This document shows positions 13,114-22,122 of a DNA stretch of 50,231 bases, in pieces. The translations under genes and the position numbers were made by a program. Source of the stretch: an uncultured Anaerolineae bacterium (GTDB taxonomy: Bacteria; Chloroflexota; Anaerolineae; J036; Brachytrichaceae). The DNA is taken from the NCBI GenBank assembly GCA_937959265.1, contig CALGMA010000042.1:1-50231 (forward strand). The letters run 5' to 3'. Numbering within the stretch: the stretch's first letter is position 1; each line of letters begins with the position of its first letter. The notes beneath the pieces were generated by a model. That model had not been told where the DNA came from and searched no databases. It was given only the letters and a program-made list of their open reading frames with translations.

Positions 13114-14415
13114 ATGCCAAAGATTACCTTCATCGGCGCCGGTAGCACGGTGTTTGCAAAGAACCTGCTCGGCGATATTCTGAGCTTCTCCGAACTGGCC
13201 GACGCGCAAATTAGTTTGTTCGACATTGATCCCGAACGTTTGCGAACCTCGGAGATCGTAGCCCACAAGGTGGCTGCCAAGCTGGACGCGCGGCCGAAGA
13301 TCGAGGCGACCCAAGACCGACGCCGCGCCCTCGCGGGTGCGGACTATGCCATCAGCATGTTTCAGATCGGCGGCTACAAGCCAAGCACGGTGATTGACTT
13401 CGAGGTGCCCAAGAAGTATGGCTTGCGCCAGACTATCGCCGATACGCTGGGCGTGGGCGGGATCATGCGCGCACTGCGCACCATCCCGGTCTTCCTCGAT
13501 ATCTGCCATGATATGGAATCGCTGTGCCCACATGTGACCTTCTTGCAATACGTCAACCCGATGGCGATGAATTGCTGGGCCATCAGCCGGGCGACGAAGA
13601 TCAGGACAGTTGGCTTGTGCCATAGCGTACAAGGCACGGCGGAGCAGTTGGCCTGGGACATCGGCGTGCCGATCGAAGAGATCAACTACGTGTGTGCCGG
13701 CATCAACCACATGGCCTTCTATCTGAGGTTCGAGCACAACGGCGAGGATCTCTACCCACGCATCCGCAGGGTGCTGGAGGAAGGCAAGCAACCAACATGG
13801 AACCTAGTGCGCTATGAAGTGTTCAAGCACTTCGGCTACTTCGTCACCGAGTCCAGCGAGCACTTCAGCGAGTATGTGCCGTGGTTCATCAAGCGCGACC
13901 GCCCCGACCTCATAGACCGGTTCAACATTCCGCTGGATGAATATATCCGTCGTTGCGAGGTGCAGATTGCCGGCTGGCAAGACATGCGTGCTCGGCTGGA
14001 AGCCGGTGAGGACATTGAGGTTCGCCGCAGCCACGAATACGGCTCGCTCATCATCCACAGTATGGAGACCGGTCAGCCGCGTGTGATCTATGGCAACGTG
14101 CCGAACGAAGGGTTGATTGACAATTTGCCGCAAGGCTGCTGTGTAGAGGTGCCGGTGCTGGTGGACAAGAACGGCCTGCAGCCGACCAAGATCGGCAATC
14201 TACCACCACAGCTTGCTGCGCTGATGCGCACCAATGTCAACGTGCAAGAGCTGACCGTCGAGGCGGCGCTCACCGGCAAGCGCGACTACATCTATCAGGC
14301 TGCCTACCTGGACCCACATACCGCTGCGGAGTTGGACCTGAACCAGATCCGTGCATTGGTGGATGACCTGATCGCCGCGCACGAGGCAACCGGCTTGCTG
14401 CCGCGCTTCAACTGA
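13114..14415 (+). CDS. melA: GH4 family alpha-galactosidase-type glycosidase
   Basis: 433-residue glycoside hydrolase family 4 enzyme, which uses NAD+ and a divalent metal in a redox-elimination mechanism. The N-terminal dinucleotide fold begins ITFIGAGSTVFAK (4-16). The metal-binding pair is C169-H170 in GLCHSVQGT and H199 in INHMAF, both as in MelA alpha-galactosidases. GLCHSVQGTAE is nearly the MelA signature. The substrate could also be another alpha-hexoside, such as an alpha-galacturonide. It is transcribed alone, divergent from thrC. The stop overlaps the convergent 233-residue gene by 8 bases. No Shine-Dalgarno site is visible before the ATG. Confidence 0.9.
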   Translation: MPKITFIGAGSTVFAKNLLGDILSFSELADAQISLFDIDPERLRTSEIVAHKVAAKLDARPKIEATQDRRRALAGADYAISMFQIGGYKPSTVIDFEVPKKYGLRQTIADTLGVGGIMRALRTIPVFLDICHDMESLCPHVTFLQYVNPMAMNCWAISRATKIRTVGLCHSVQGTAEQLAWDIGVPIEEINYVCAGINHMAFYLRFEHNGEDLYPRIRRVLEEGKQPTWNLVRYEVFKHFGYFVTESSEHFSEYVPWFIKRDRPDLIDRFNIPLDEYIRRCEVQIAGWQDMRARLEAGEDIEVRRSHEYGSLIIHSMETGQPRVIYGNVPNEGLIDNLPQGCCVEVPVLVDKNGLQPTKIGNLPPQLAALMRTNVNVQELTVEAALTGKRDYIYQAAYLDPHTAAELDLNQIRALVDDLIAAHEATGLLPRFN

Positions 14416-15109
14416 CGCTGTGTGCTTCTGCCCGGCGCAGCTCCTCGATGACATCGCGGACGAATTGCCACAAGGCGGGTAGCACCAGGAGCTGCGCGCC
14501 GGGCGTTGCTAGGCGCAGGGCGATTTTTGCTGCGCTCACGCTGATCACACCCATGAGCCGGATGAGCGCAGCGCGGCGCGCCAGTGCTGCGCGCACGTTG
14601 CGCTCGTGCAGTCGAACCTGTTCCGGCGTGAGGTCGTTGTGCCACAGCGACTTGAAATCACCTGTCCAACCGACGAGGGTGCGCGCAATGACTGCGCCAT
14701 CGGATTGAGTTTCGATCACTGCATAGTGCGACACGAGTTCGCGCACGTGCCGGATGAACGCGTCGAGCTCTTCCCGAGCGCTTTGCAGTGGATCAAATAA
14801 GCCTTTGGCTTGTGGCGCGCCAATGCGGTCAAGCGCTTCGGCCAGCGCGTCTTCGGGCGATCTCTCTTGCCCTTCCAGTGATTTCGCTCGTGGATGCCGA
14901 TCCGGCTCCCACGCATCCACGAACCGACTCAGGCGCTCGACCGCTTGCTCAATGTGCTCGTAGTCTCGAGCCAGGCCAAGGAGCGTTCCTTGTCGAGCGG
15001 CACGTGGGTTGGATGGTGCCTCCCAGCGCCAGACCGGAGCTGCATCGAAGCGCTGCGCTTCAGTCGCTCCAGCCACCCAGGCACCGAGCAGTGCTTGAAC
15101 AGCGTTCAT
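14408..15109 (-). CDS. hypothetical protein (233 aa), last gene of the lysozyme/C39/GH cassette
   Basis: Not recognised. Mostly helical and charged, with a hydrophobic C-terminal third (about 185-225, IRLMGVISVSAAKIALRLATPGAQLLVLPALWQF read in parts) that could be one or two membrane-associated helices. No signal peptide. It lies 61 bases after the 187-residue gene in the same direction and overlaps the convergent GH4 gene by 8 bases. Both this and the middle gene have a C-terminal tail that might bind membrane, which fits a three-protein unit. Function unknown. Confidence 0.65.
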   Translation of the reverse strand: MNAVQALLGAWVAGATEAQRFDAAPVWRWEAPSNPRAARQGTLLGLARDYEHIEQAVERLSRFVDAWEPDRHPRAKSLEGQERSPEDALAEALDRIGAPQAKGLFDPLQSAREELDAFIRHVRELVSHYAVIETQSDGAVIARTLVGWTGDFKSLWHNDLTPEQVRLHERNVRAALARRAALIRLMGVISVSAAKIALRLATPGAQLLVLPALWQFVRDVIEELRRAEAHSVS

Positions 15110-15170
15110 TGCTTTGGCGTCCTCTGTGCCTCACGCAACGGTTTCTCCGAACAACTCGGTTCCCGAGCCT

Positions 15171-15734
15171 TTACGGCCTGCTAAACAGCGCGATCAGCCG
15201 CGTTGCCATCTCGGCCATCGAGCCGATAAACTGGGCGCGTGTGGCCTGCGCTTCTTTGACCATGGACACGTGGGCTGCCCACAGCGTTTCGTCCAGTTCG
15301 TCGCCTTTCTCCGGCACGACCATCTGCATATCGCCGTCCAGGTTGATGCGTGTGAGCGCGCGTAGCTTGACCGGCCCGCTGAACTCGCGCGAGGCGAAAT
15401 CGTAGCGCACCTGGCTCATGTCGCCGGTGCCGAAGGTGCGCACCTCCAGGCTGCTCAAATTGTCGGCCGTCTGGCTGAGCGAGTCGGTGAGCTGCCGGAT
15501 GAAGGACTTGAGCGCATCACCCAGCGTCTGGCCGGATAGCAGGTCTTTCCTGGCCGCCGCTTCCTCAAGGCCCATTGCTGCCAGGCTGGTCGAGGGCAGC
15601 ACCATCGCGCGTAGCTCATCCATTGCCGGGTTGTCTTCGAATTGGGACGGCGCAGACGGTGACTTGGTGACAGCATCCTCATCCTCGTTCGCCGATTCGA
15701 AGTGCGAATCGTTGCCGATCTTTTTGGTGCTCAT
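15171..15734 (-). CDS. hypothetical protein (187 aa), middle gene of the cassette
   Basis: Not recognised. The first 40 residues are acidic and low in complexity (SANEDEDAVTKS), probably disordered. A helical region follows (about 55-110), then a beta-rich stretch with KLRALTRINLDGDMQMVVPEK in parts, and a final helix ending TRLIALFSRP. The ATG at 15734 follows the 1140-residue gene's stop by two bases (TAA-CG-ATG), so the two are surely cotranslated. No signal peptide or metal-site motif is seen. It could be a chaperone, immunity or adaptor protein for the large enzyme, but that is only inferred from position. Confidence 0.65.
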   Translation of the reverse strand: MSTKKIGNDSHFESANEDEDAVTKSPSAPSQFEDNPAMDELRAMVLPSTSLAAMGLEEAAARKDLLSGQTLGDALKSFIRQLTDSLSQTADNLSSLEVRTFGTGDMSQVRYDFASREFSGPVKLRALTRINLDGDMQMVVPEKGDELDETLWAAHVSMVKEAQATRAQFIGSMAEMATRLIALFSRP

Positions 15735-15736
15735 CG

Positions 15737-18700
15737 TTAACCCCTCCAGCGATAGTCAGTCGTCCTGATCGTCGCGCGGATATCGTTCTGCACACCGGGC
15801 TTGTCCACGATGCTATAGATGTCGTCGCGCGACCAACGATATAGTAACAGACATTGGATCTGCTGGGCGTGCGGCTGGCCGTTGTATCGCGCGATCTCGG
15901 CGTAGGCAGCCTGTACCCAGCCATTCTTGTCGCCACTCCAGGGTTGTGCGCCGTGAGGGTTGGTCTCGGTGATGTAGACCGGCTTGAGGCGATGGCGCGG
16001 TGGGATTACGTCGAGCAGCGTTGTATAGGCGCGGAAGTGATAATACTGCCAGCGCAGCGGGTCGTTCTCGAACCGGTCGAGCGATGTGACCAGGTCGGGC
16101 GTGTAGCCGTGTGTGTAGCAATGCAGGGCGATCCCGTCCAGATCGGTAATTCCCGCCATCATCCGTTCGAAGTACTCCAGGCAGCTCTGGCGCGGCCCTT
16201 GGAATGGATCGATTGCGCCAGGCACGACGATCGCTCGTGGCTGCACGCTTTTGATCGCTGCGCGCACTTTGTTGAAGCAAACGGCGTAGCGCTCCGGCGT
16301 GATGGCATCGGCCGGGTTGTTCCCGGGGTTCCAGGGGTCTTGATTGGGCCACTCACGCGGGTTGTTCATCTCGTTACCGATCACCCAGATGAGGTTACCG
16401 CGCGAGTTCAACACCCAGCGACGGCACTGGTCGGCAAAGGCGTCGTAATGCTCCGGCGTGGGGATAGTGCCGCTGCCGCCGTAGTCATTGTTAAGCCGGG
16501 CGATCACCCCATAGCCGCTGCGCGACCAGTCTTCGTAGTTATAGCCCTCGCCGTTCACGACGCGGTGAGTGAACAGAACCCAGCCGGTCTTGCCGCTGCC
16601 GGCGAATAAGTCTCGGTCGAATGGGTCATGCAGGCCGTAGTTCCAAGCGCAGATACCAAAAGGTAGAGGGGCATCTTCGACCTTCACGCGGCGGTCGGCA
16701 AAATTTGGCGCACGCACATGCGATCCACGCATGTAGCCGCGCTTGAACGCGAATGTTTCGACCTGTACAAATGCGCTCTCGTCGCCGATGCGATCCCAGT
16801 CGGCGTCGCTGAGCAAGCGCAGCGGCGTGCCAGCCGTCACGCGCCATTCGCGCCTGCTGTTGTCCAACGGCTGTTCGTACAGCGGCGCCGTCATACTGGC
16901 CAAGACAACGCCCTGCGCGCGCACTTCTGGGCTGGCCGGCGGCGTTGTGGCAAGCGCAACCCACTCTGCCGCCACGAAACCGTTCACCCCGTCGAATGTA
17001 GACACCGCAAACCATTCACCGGGACGGCCGATCTTGGGCAGCGCCGTATCCAGCGGTTCGCGCAGCAGCACCAGCGCGCCATGCGACAGCACCATCTTGG
17101 TGTTGGCAGACAGGCTGGGCGCGTCACGCAAGCGTAGCCCGGCCTGCGCGATCACGCGCAGCGCGGGTCGCTCGTCAGGCTCGGTCAGTGCGATTAGGCT
17201 TGCGTCGAGCGACTTTCTGATCAGCGGCTTGCGCGGCTTCGGCGCGTGGATCAGCTCCGGCTCCAAGTCGTCCGACCGGACGTAGACAATGCGCTTGCTG
17301 GCGACCCCTTTGATCCAGAGCGGCTTTGCTGTCTTTTGGACACGTAGCTTGCGCTCCAGTGATGCAGCTGCGCCGATTGCTTCGAGCTTCGTCCCGCCTT
17401 TGACGTAGATCATCGCGGTGCGTTTGTTCGCATCGTAGATCGCGACGCGCTTGCGTGTCTTCTTAGTGCGCACGAAGATCTTGGTGCGCAGCGGTGGCTG
17501 CGCCGCTGTGTCCACATCCAGTTCGCGTGGACGGCCGCGCCGGGCCGGTTGGGGCAGGGATTTTGTCACTGTGACTTCGCGGACGTGCACGTACCAGGCG
17601 GCTACCCAACCGCGCGTCCCATCCGGCGTGGACACGTTGAGCCACTGGTTGTACACACCGACTTTCTGCTGCGCGGACGCCACGGGTTCGATCAGAGTGA
17701 GCGTCGTGCCCGACGGCAGGCGCTGCAGGATTTGTGTGCCGATGGCGCTTGGACGATCGCGCAGTGCCAGGCCGCCAACGGCGTGAATGTCCGGCACGTT
17801 GTTGACGACGATGAGGACGGTCTTCTCCTCCGGTGGCAGCGGTCCACCGGGTGGACGGAAGTTGGGGTTGTCGTAAAAGGCGCAGTAAGTGATGATCTGT
17901 GCCGGCGAGCCGGCGAAGCCATAGCGCTGCGTGAGCGATGCGCTTTGCTCGGGCGGCCATGGCCAGGGGTCGTGGATCAGGTAGTCGTTGCCCTGGCGGG
18001 CATAGATCAGCACCCAGTGATTCTGGAACCCCGAGCCAGGTGACATGTCCAGCTCGACCACTACCGGCTTGCCGGTGTCCAGCGCAGCATTGATCTCGTC
18101 CATGGGCGCAGGCACATGGCGGCACTCGATCAGCTTGTTTAGCTTCAACCCCGACAGGACGCGCGGCACGCCGAACCAGGCGATCAGTGCACCGAAGAAG
18201 CCCTGGTTTGGTCCGAGCGCTTTCAATTTGTCGTTCAATGTGACCGGCGTCTCCTGAAAGCCGAATCCGTTGGCCAGCATGGTTAGGACAGTGAGCGTGC
18301 AGCCGTCCGAGCCGATGGTGCGGCCTTCGTCGGTGAAGCCGAGGAGAATATCCTTCCAGCGCGGATCGCGCTGCGAGAGTGGTAGGGTGTTGAACATGGT
18401 GAAAGGTTGAGCGACTGTCGGTACGAATTCGAATTGGCCGTTCACCACGATCAACGCGCGATCGGGGCGGTCCTCGCCCGGCGGTGCGTCGTCGTCGAAG
18501 AGTCCCAGCCGGTCGAGCAGTGCTGGCCTGAAGATGAAGTCTAGCAGGCCGAAGTTGCGCTTCGGCACCTGGCGCAGGTAGAGATATTGAAAGACCTCCA
18601 GGCCGGTGTCATTGGCCGTTACAGGGAAGCGGATCCATTGCACGCCGGTGGCGGTGTCCACGGTGGGGATGCCCGGCTGGACTGTCACTTCGTTGCTGCG

Positions 18701-19159
18701 CACACCGATGCGCTTGTGGTATTGCAACGCTGCGCGCAGCAGGTCGCCGCCCCACTTCTCCTGGACCTCGCGCCGCGCGCGCCCCGGCCCGGCGTTGTAG
18801 GCCAGACCGGCCAGAGCGACATAGCCGTCGAAGCGATCGAGCTGTTCTTTGACATACCAGCCGCCGGTGAGCGTCTGGACGAGCAAGTGCTTTTGTGCGA
18901 AGGCCTGGGCGAAGCGTGCGTTTAACTCGGCGTCGCCGATGGCAGGATCATTGCTCAGATCGAGGGCGGCGAGCTTGAGCTCGCGCGGCATGCGGCCGAT
19001 CACGCCGGTGCGCGTAGCTGGCGTCACCTGCAACACGCCGTCGCGCGCATCCGGGTCTGCGCCCTCGATGGCCATGAATGCTTTGAGCAGTAAGACGGGC
19101 AGACCGAGCAGACCGGCGGCGCGATTGGCTGCCTCGATCAACGCTGGGTTCTTGGGCAC
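15737..19159 (-). CDS. multidomain lysozyme-like / C39-like peptidase / SH3 / glycoside hydrolase protein
   Basis: 1140 residues. Visible domains in order: a lysozyme/transglycosylase-like domain (about 1-155) with candidate catalytic E32 and the motif YNAGPGR (121-127); a C39-like papain-fold peptidase (about 255-430) with C287 in GSDGCTLT, H381 in QNHWVL and D397 in IHDPW as the triad; a bacterial SH3 repeat (about 448-528); a basic linker; two more SH3-like repeats (about 665-738 and 745-815); and a clan-A (beta/alpha)8 hydrolase (about 832-1140) with E930 in GNEMN and E1065 in YITETN as acid/base and nucleophile. The start is GTG at 19159. No signal peptide or membrane anchor is visible, odd for a cell-wall enzyme. 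It heads a three-gene unit. Confidence 0.85.
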   Translation of the reverse strand: MPKNPALIEAANRAAGLLGLPVLLLKAFMAIEGADPDARDGVLQVTPATRTGVIGRMPRELKLAALDLSNDPAIGDAELNARFAQAFAQKHLLVQTLTGGWYVKEQLDRFDGYVALAGLAYNAGPGRARREVQEKWGGDLLRAALQYHKRIGVRSNEVTVQPGIPTVDTATGVQWIRFPVTANDTGLEVFQYLYLRQVPKRNFGLLDFIFRPALLDRLGLFDDDAPPGEDRPDRALIVVNGQFEFVPTVAQPFTMFNTLPLSQRDPRWKDILLGFTDEGRTIGSDGCTLTVLTMLANGFGFQETPVTLNDKLKALGPNQGFFGALIAWFGVPRVLSGLKLNKLIECRHVPAPMDEINAALDTGKPVVVELDMSPGSGFQNHWVLIYARQGNDYLIHDPWPWPPEQSASLTQRYGFAGSPAQIITYCAFYDNPNFRPPGGPLPPEEKTVLIVVNNVPDIHAVGGLALRDRPSAIGTQILQRLPSGTTLTLIEPVASAQQKVGVYNQWLNVSTPDGTRGWVAAWYVHVREVTVTKSLPQPARRGRPRELDVDTAAQPPLRTKIFVRTKKTRKRVAIYDANKRTAMIYVKGGTKLEAIGAAASLERKLRVQKTAKPLWIKGVASKRIVYVRSDDLEPELIHAPKPRKPLIRKSLDASLIALTEPDERPALRVIAQAGLRLRDAPSLSANTKMVLSHGALVLLREPLDTALPKIGRPGEWFAVSTFDGVNGFVAAEWVALATTPPASPEVRAQGVVLASMTAPLYEQPLDNSRREWRVTAGTPLRLLSDADWDRIGDESAFVQVETFAFKRGYMRGSHVRAPNFADRRVKVEDAPLPFGICAWNYGLHDPFDRDLFAGSGKTGWVLFTHRVVNGEGYNYEDWSRSGYGVIARLNNDYGGSGTIPTPEHYDAFADQCRRWVLNSRGNLIWVIGNEMNNPREWPNQDPWNPGNNPADAITPERYAVCFNKVRAAIKSVQPRAIVVPGAIDPFQGPRQSCLEYFERMMAGITDLDGIALHCYTHGYTPDLVTSLDRFENDPLRWQYYHFRAYTTLLDVIPPRHRLKPVYITETNPHGAQPWSGDKNGWVQAAYAEIARYNGQPHAQQIQCLLLYRWSRDDIYSIVDKPGVQNDIRATIRTTDYRWRG

Positions 19160-19200
19160 ATGCTTAGATTACCCGAGATTGTGGGCGACGCAAACGAAAG

Positions 19201-19232
19201 CCCCTCGCAGGGGGGCGAAGCCCTGCGAGGGG
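19201..19232 (-). terminator. intrinsic terminator after the NYN/YacP gene
   Basis: A 12-bp GC-rich stem (19201-19212 with 19221-19232) and an 8-base loop begin directly at the TAA stop of the yacP-like gene. On the minus strand the stem is followed by CTTTCGTTTGC, a T-rich tail. Confidence 0.75.
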
Positions 19233-19820
19233 TTACCGGAGTTGGCCGCCGCCGCGCACTTGCTTCTTCAATTGCGCCATGCGGCGTTGGCGTTTGCGCT
19301 CCTGAGGGGTGGGTTGAGGTGTAGAAGGCTGCGGCTTGGGTACCGGCTTGGGCTCTTTGAAGACCTCTGCCCAGATGTTGATCTCCGATGCGCCGGCTAC
19401 CGGCTTCTCGTCCTCATCGGGCGCTGCATGCAGCGTTTGCCTCATCTCGCGTTCGAATACAGCCGACGAACGCACGCGCACGCCGCACTGCCGTGTAAAG
19501 TTCGCTAATGCGCCGTCCGAGGTGACCACGATCAGCCCGCGCCGGTCTTTGACCTCTCCGACGATCTCGCGGATGACGTCATCAGCCTTTTGCCACGCCT
19601 GCGCGTAGATCACTTCCAGCCGACCTTCGCGAAACCGGCTGTAGTCGAAGCCGGCGGGGTCGCTGTCCGGGTCTGGGTCGAAGACGACGGTGATCTCTCT
19701 GCCGGTGCGCGCGATATAGGCCTTCAACCGGGCGATCAGCTTCGCTTCGTCGTTTGGGTCGCTGAGCGACAGGTCGGGAGTGTGACCGATCAGGTTGTGG
19801 CCATCAATCAACAAGGGCAT
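19233..19820 (-). CDS. NYN-domain (YacP-like) RNA-binding protein / putative nuclease
   Basis: 195 residues with a PIN-like NYN domain (about 1-135). The opening MPLLIDGHNLIG carries the family Asp/Asn metal-site pattern, followed by VVFDPDPDSDP (about 43-53), ADDVIREIV (about 79-87) and VVTSDGALAN (about 97-106). YacP/Rae1-type proteins cleave mRNA at the ribosome or act in rRNA processing. The C-terminal 50 residues are proline-rich and then strongly basic (ERKRQRRMAQLKKQVR), probably an RNA-binding tail. The ATG at 19820 is preferred; the frame stays open far upstream only because it is antisense to ruvB. It is divergent from ruvB. Confidence 0.85.
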   Translation of the reverse strand: MPLLIDGHNLIGHTPDLSLSDPNDEAKLIARLKAYIARTGREITVVFDPDPDSDPAGFDYSRFREGRLEVIYAQAWQKADDVIREIVGEVKDRRGLIVVTSDGALANFTRQCGVRVRSSAVFEREMRQTLHAAPDEDEKPVAGASEINIWAEVFKEPKPVPKPQPSTPQPTPQERKRQRRMAQLKKQVRGGGQLR

Positions 19821-19918
19821 TACGTGATTATAAAAAGCATGCGAACGCGTTGAGCGCTGCGGGCGCAGACCTAGATCCGCGATTGACCCTCTACTGATCT
19901 GATTTAGAACGCATGTCC

Positions 19919-19924
19919 TATAAT
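19919..19924 (+). promoter_or_regulatory. consensus -10 box (TATAAT) of ruvB
   Basis: Perfect TATAAT ending seven bases before the ruvB ATG, which places the transcript start at or beside the start codon. No -35 box at standard spacing; a TTGACC lies farther upstream at 19883-19888 (30 bp). Confidence 0.6.
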
Positions 19925-19931
19925 CTCGGCA

Positions 19932-20975
19932 ATGGCTGACGACCGCCCGTCCGAAAAGCTGCGCATGGTCTCCGGCAATAATCTGCCCGGCGACGACGGC
20001 GCGCTCGATCGCGCCCTGCGGCCGCAAACGCTCGACGAGTTGATCGGCCAGGACAAAGTGCGTGAAAACCTGCGCGTGATGATCCAAGCTGCCAAGGCGC
20101 GTGGCGACGCGCTGGATCACATCCTCATCTATGGTCCTCCGGGTCTTGGCAAGACGACGCTCAGCCACGTTGTGGGCAACGAGATGGGCGCGACGGTGCG
20201 TGTAACCAGCGGCCCGGCTATCGAACGCGCCGGCGACCTGGCCGCCATCCTCACCAACCTGCGCGCCAACGACATCCTGTTCATTGACGAGATCCATCGT
20301 CTCAACCGCGCCGTCGAAGAGGTGCTGTATCCGGCCATGGAAGATTACGCGATCGACATCGTGATCGGCAAAGGCCCGAGTGCGCGCAGCGTCCGCCTGA
20401 AGCTGCCGCCGATCACGGTCATCGGAGCGACCACCCGGTTGGCGCTGATGACGGCGCCGCTGCGCGCGCGCTTCGGCGCCGTGTTGCGCGTGGATTTCTA
20501 TCCCGTCGAGGCCATCGAGCAGATCGTGGCGCGTGCAGCCAACTTGCTCAACACGCCGATAGACGCCGACGCGTTGTCCGAAGTGGCCCGCCGGTCGCGC
20601 GGCACGCCGCGCGTGGCGTTGCGCTTGCTCAAACGTGTACGCGACTATGCTCAGGTGCACGGCGAAGGCCGGATCACTGTGCCGTTGGCCCGCACGGCGT
20701 TGAACTTGCTCGAGGTAGATCCGCTTGGTCTGGACGACCTCGATCGGCGCGTCCTCCGGACGATCATCGAGAAGTTCAACGGCGGGCCGGTCGGCCTGGA
20801 GACGTTGGGGGCCAGCATCAGCGAGGAGAGTGACACGATCATGGACGTGGTCGAGCCGTATCTGCTCCAACTTGGTTTCCTCGACCGCACGCCGCGCGGC
20901 CGCATCGCGACGCAGCGCGCCTACGAGCATCTCGGTTTCGACTACACGTCGCCGGCTCAGCCGAGTTTGCTGTAG
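19932..20975 (+). CDS. ruvB: Holliday junction DNA helicase RuvB
   Basis: 347 residues, standard length. RuvB is the hexameric AAA+ motor that drives branch migration with RuvA. Walker A is GPPGLGKTT (68-76), Walker B LFIDEIH (116-122), sensor 1 IGATTR, and the arginine-finger region APLRARFG. The C-terminal winged helix contains [23 protein letters not shown] and the usual TPRGRIAT. No ruvA or ruvC is in the window. The gene appears leaderless, with TATAAT seven bases before ATG. It heads a plus-strand run of five genes, though the next gene has its own -10 box. Confidence 0.98.
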   Translation: MADDRPSEKLRMVSGNNLPGDDGALDRALRPQTLDELIGQDKVRENLRVMIQAAKARGDALDHILIYGPPGLGKTTLSHVVGNEMGATVRVTSGPAIERAGDLAAILTNLRANDILFIDEIHRLNRAVEEVLYPAMEDYAIDIVIGKGPSARSVRLKLPPITVIGATTRLALMTAPLRARFGAVLRVDFYPVEAIEQIVARAANLLNTPIDADALSEVARRSRGTPRVALRLLKRVRDYAQVHGEGRITVPLARTALNLLEVDPLGLDDLDRRVLRTIIEKFNGGPVGLETLGASISEESDTIMDVVEPYLLQLGFLDRTPRGRIATQRAYEHLGFDYTSPAQPSLL

Positions 20976-21030
20976 AGGGATAGTTTCGAGGCGCGATGTT
21001 TCACGTCTCTCTGGGTGGTTCGCCAGCCGC

Positions 21031-21036
21031 TAGAAT
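21031..21036 (+). promoter_or_regulatory. candidate -10 box (TAGAAT) of the FGE-family gene
   Basis: TAGAAT within GCCGCTAGAAT, seven bases before the ATG at 21044. GCCGCTANAAT is also found at 24745-24755 (plus) and 29690-29680 (minus). Confidence 0.5.
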
Positions 21037-21043
21037 GCGCGCT

Positions 21044-22111
21044 ATGCGCAAGACATTCGCTGCGGTGGTGCTGCTGGTTACGGTCTCAGCCTTTGCGCCG
21101 GAGCCGTCGCGAGCTGCCGATTCGTCCGGCGTCGAAATGCTGTCGCCGGCGGTTCAAGGCGGCGCGCTGCGACCGGCCCGCGCCGGTCGTACGCTCTTCT
21201 TCGCCGTGCACGCTACGAGCGCCGGCGGCATCACCGGCGTCGCGTTGTTCGCTGATGGCCAGCGCGTCGCCGAGAAGCCCGTCAACGGCGCGACGAAGGT
21301 CAACGTCATTTTGGGCTGGCAGCCGGCGGCCAACGGCGACTTCCGAATCGAAGTCCAGGCGACCGACCGCGCAGGGCGGCGGCTGCGCTCGCAGGCGGCG
21401 ATTCTCCCTGTGCGCGGCGCAGACGGCCCGCTTGGCTCGATGTTGCAAATGCCGGCCGGCGCGTTTCTGATGGGCAGCAACGCCGGCGCTGAAGATGAAC
21501 GGCCCGAGCGCATCGTGAACATGCCGGCCTATCAGATTGACCGCTATGAAGTGACTGTCGGCGAGTTCCGCGAGTTCGTCAAGGCGACCAACTATCAGAC
21601 CAGCGCCGAGATGGCCGGCAAACCGTTCGGCGAAACGTGGCGCGTGGACAACATTGGCTCGCGCTTCGATCATCCGGTGCGTTACGTGTCCTGGTGGGAC
21701 GCCGACAAGTATTGCCGCTGGCTGGGCAAGCGCCTGCCGACCGAGGCCGAGTGGGAGTACGCGGCCCGAGGCAACGACGGGCGCCGATACCCCTGGGGCA
21801 ACGACTTCGACTCGGCCCGTGTTGCGTCGCCTGAGGACACCGCGCCCGTCGGCTTTTACCTAGACAATCGCAGCCCAATCGGCGCGTATGACATGGCCGG
21901 CAACGTGTGGGAGTGGGTGAACGATTGGTATCGCCCCGACTACTACGCGCAAAACGAGAGCGACAATCCGCAAGGCCCGCCGCAGGCCGATCAGCGGGTG
22001 ATGCGCGGCGGCAGCTTTACCAACGCGCCCGACGACCTAAGGGTGACCCGGCGCATCAAGGATGACCCCGGTAGCTCACATCGGGATGTGGGTTTTCGTT
22101 GCGCAAAGTGA
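21044..22111 (+). CDS. secreted formylglycine-generating-enzyme (SUMF1/FGE-sulfatase) family protein
   Basis: 355 residues. The start MRKTFAAVVLLVTVSAFAP is a signal peptide with likely cleavage after SRA near residue 24. Residues about 30-120 form an Ig-like beta domain (VEMLSPAVQGG ... FRIEVQATDRAGR). Residues about 128-355 are the FGE-sulfatase fold, with MPAGAFLMGSN, LPTEAEWEYAARG, YDMAGNVWEWVNDW and the terminal DVGFRCAK. True FGE needs two active-site cysteines near the C-terminus; only one is obvious here, so a binding or structural role is as likely as sulfatase activation. No sulfatase gene is nearby. The start at 21044 was chosen for its signal peptide and the -10 box at 21031. The 3' end lies 11 bases before priA. 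Confidence 0.88.
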   Translation: MRKTFAAVVLLVTVSAFAPEPSRAADSSGVEMLSPAVQGGALRPARAGRTLFFAVHATSAGGITGVALFADGQRVAEKPVNGATKVNVILGWQPAANGDFRIEVQATDRAGRRLRSQAAILPVRGADGPLGSMLQMPAGAFLMGSNAGAEDERPERIVNMPAYQIDRYEVTVGEFREFVKATNYQTSAEMAGKPFGETWRVDNIGSRFDHPVRYVSWWDADKYCRWLGKRLPTEAEWEYAARGNDGRRYPWGNDFDSARVASPEDTAPVGFYLDNRSPIGAYDMAGNVWEWVNDWYRPDYYAQNESDNPQGPPQADQRVMRGGSFTNAPDDLRVTRRIKDDPGSSHRDVGFRCAK

Positions 22112-22122
22112 GCCGCGCGGCC

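Noticed and set aside
19821..20930. Long minus-strand frame extending the yacP-like gene to 565 residues
   Set aside because: The extension is antisense to ruvB, which has complete motifs. The NYN fold begins with MPLLIDGHN at 19820.
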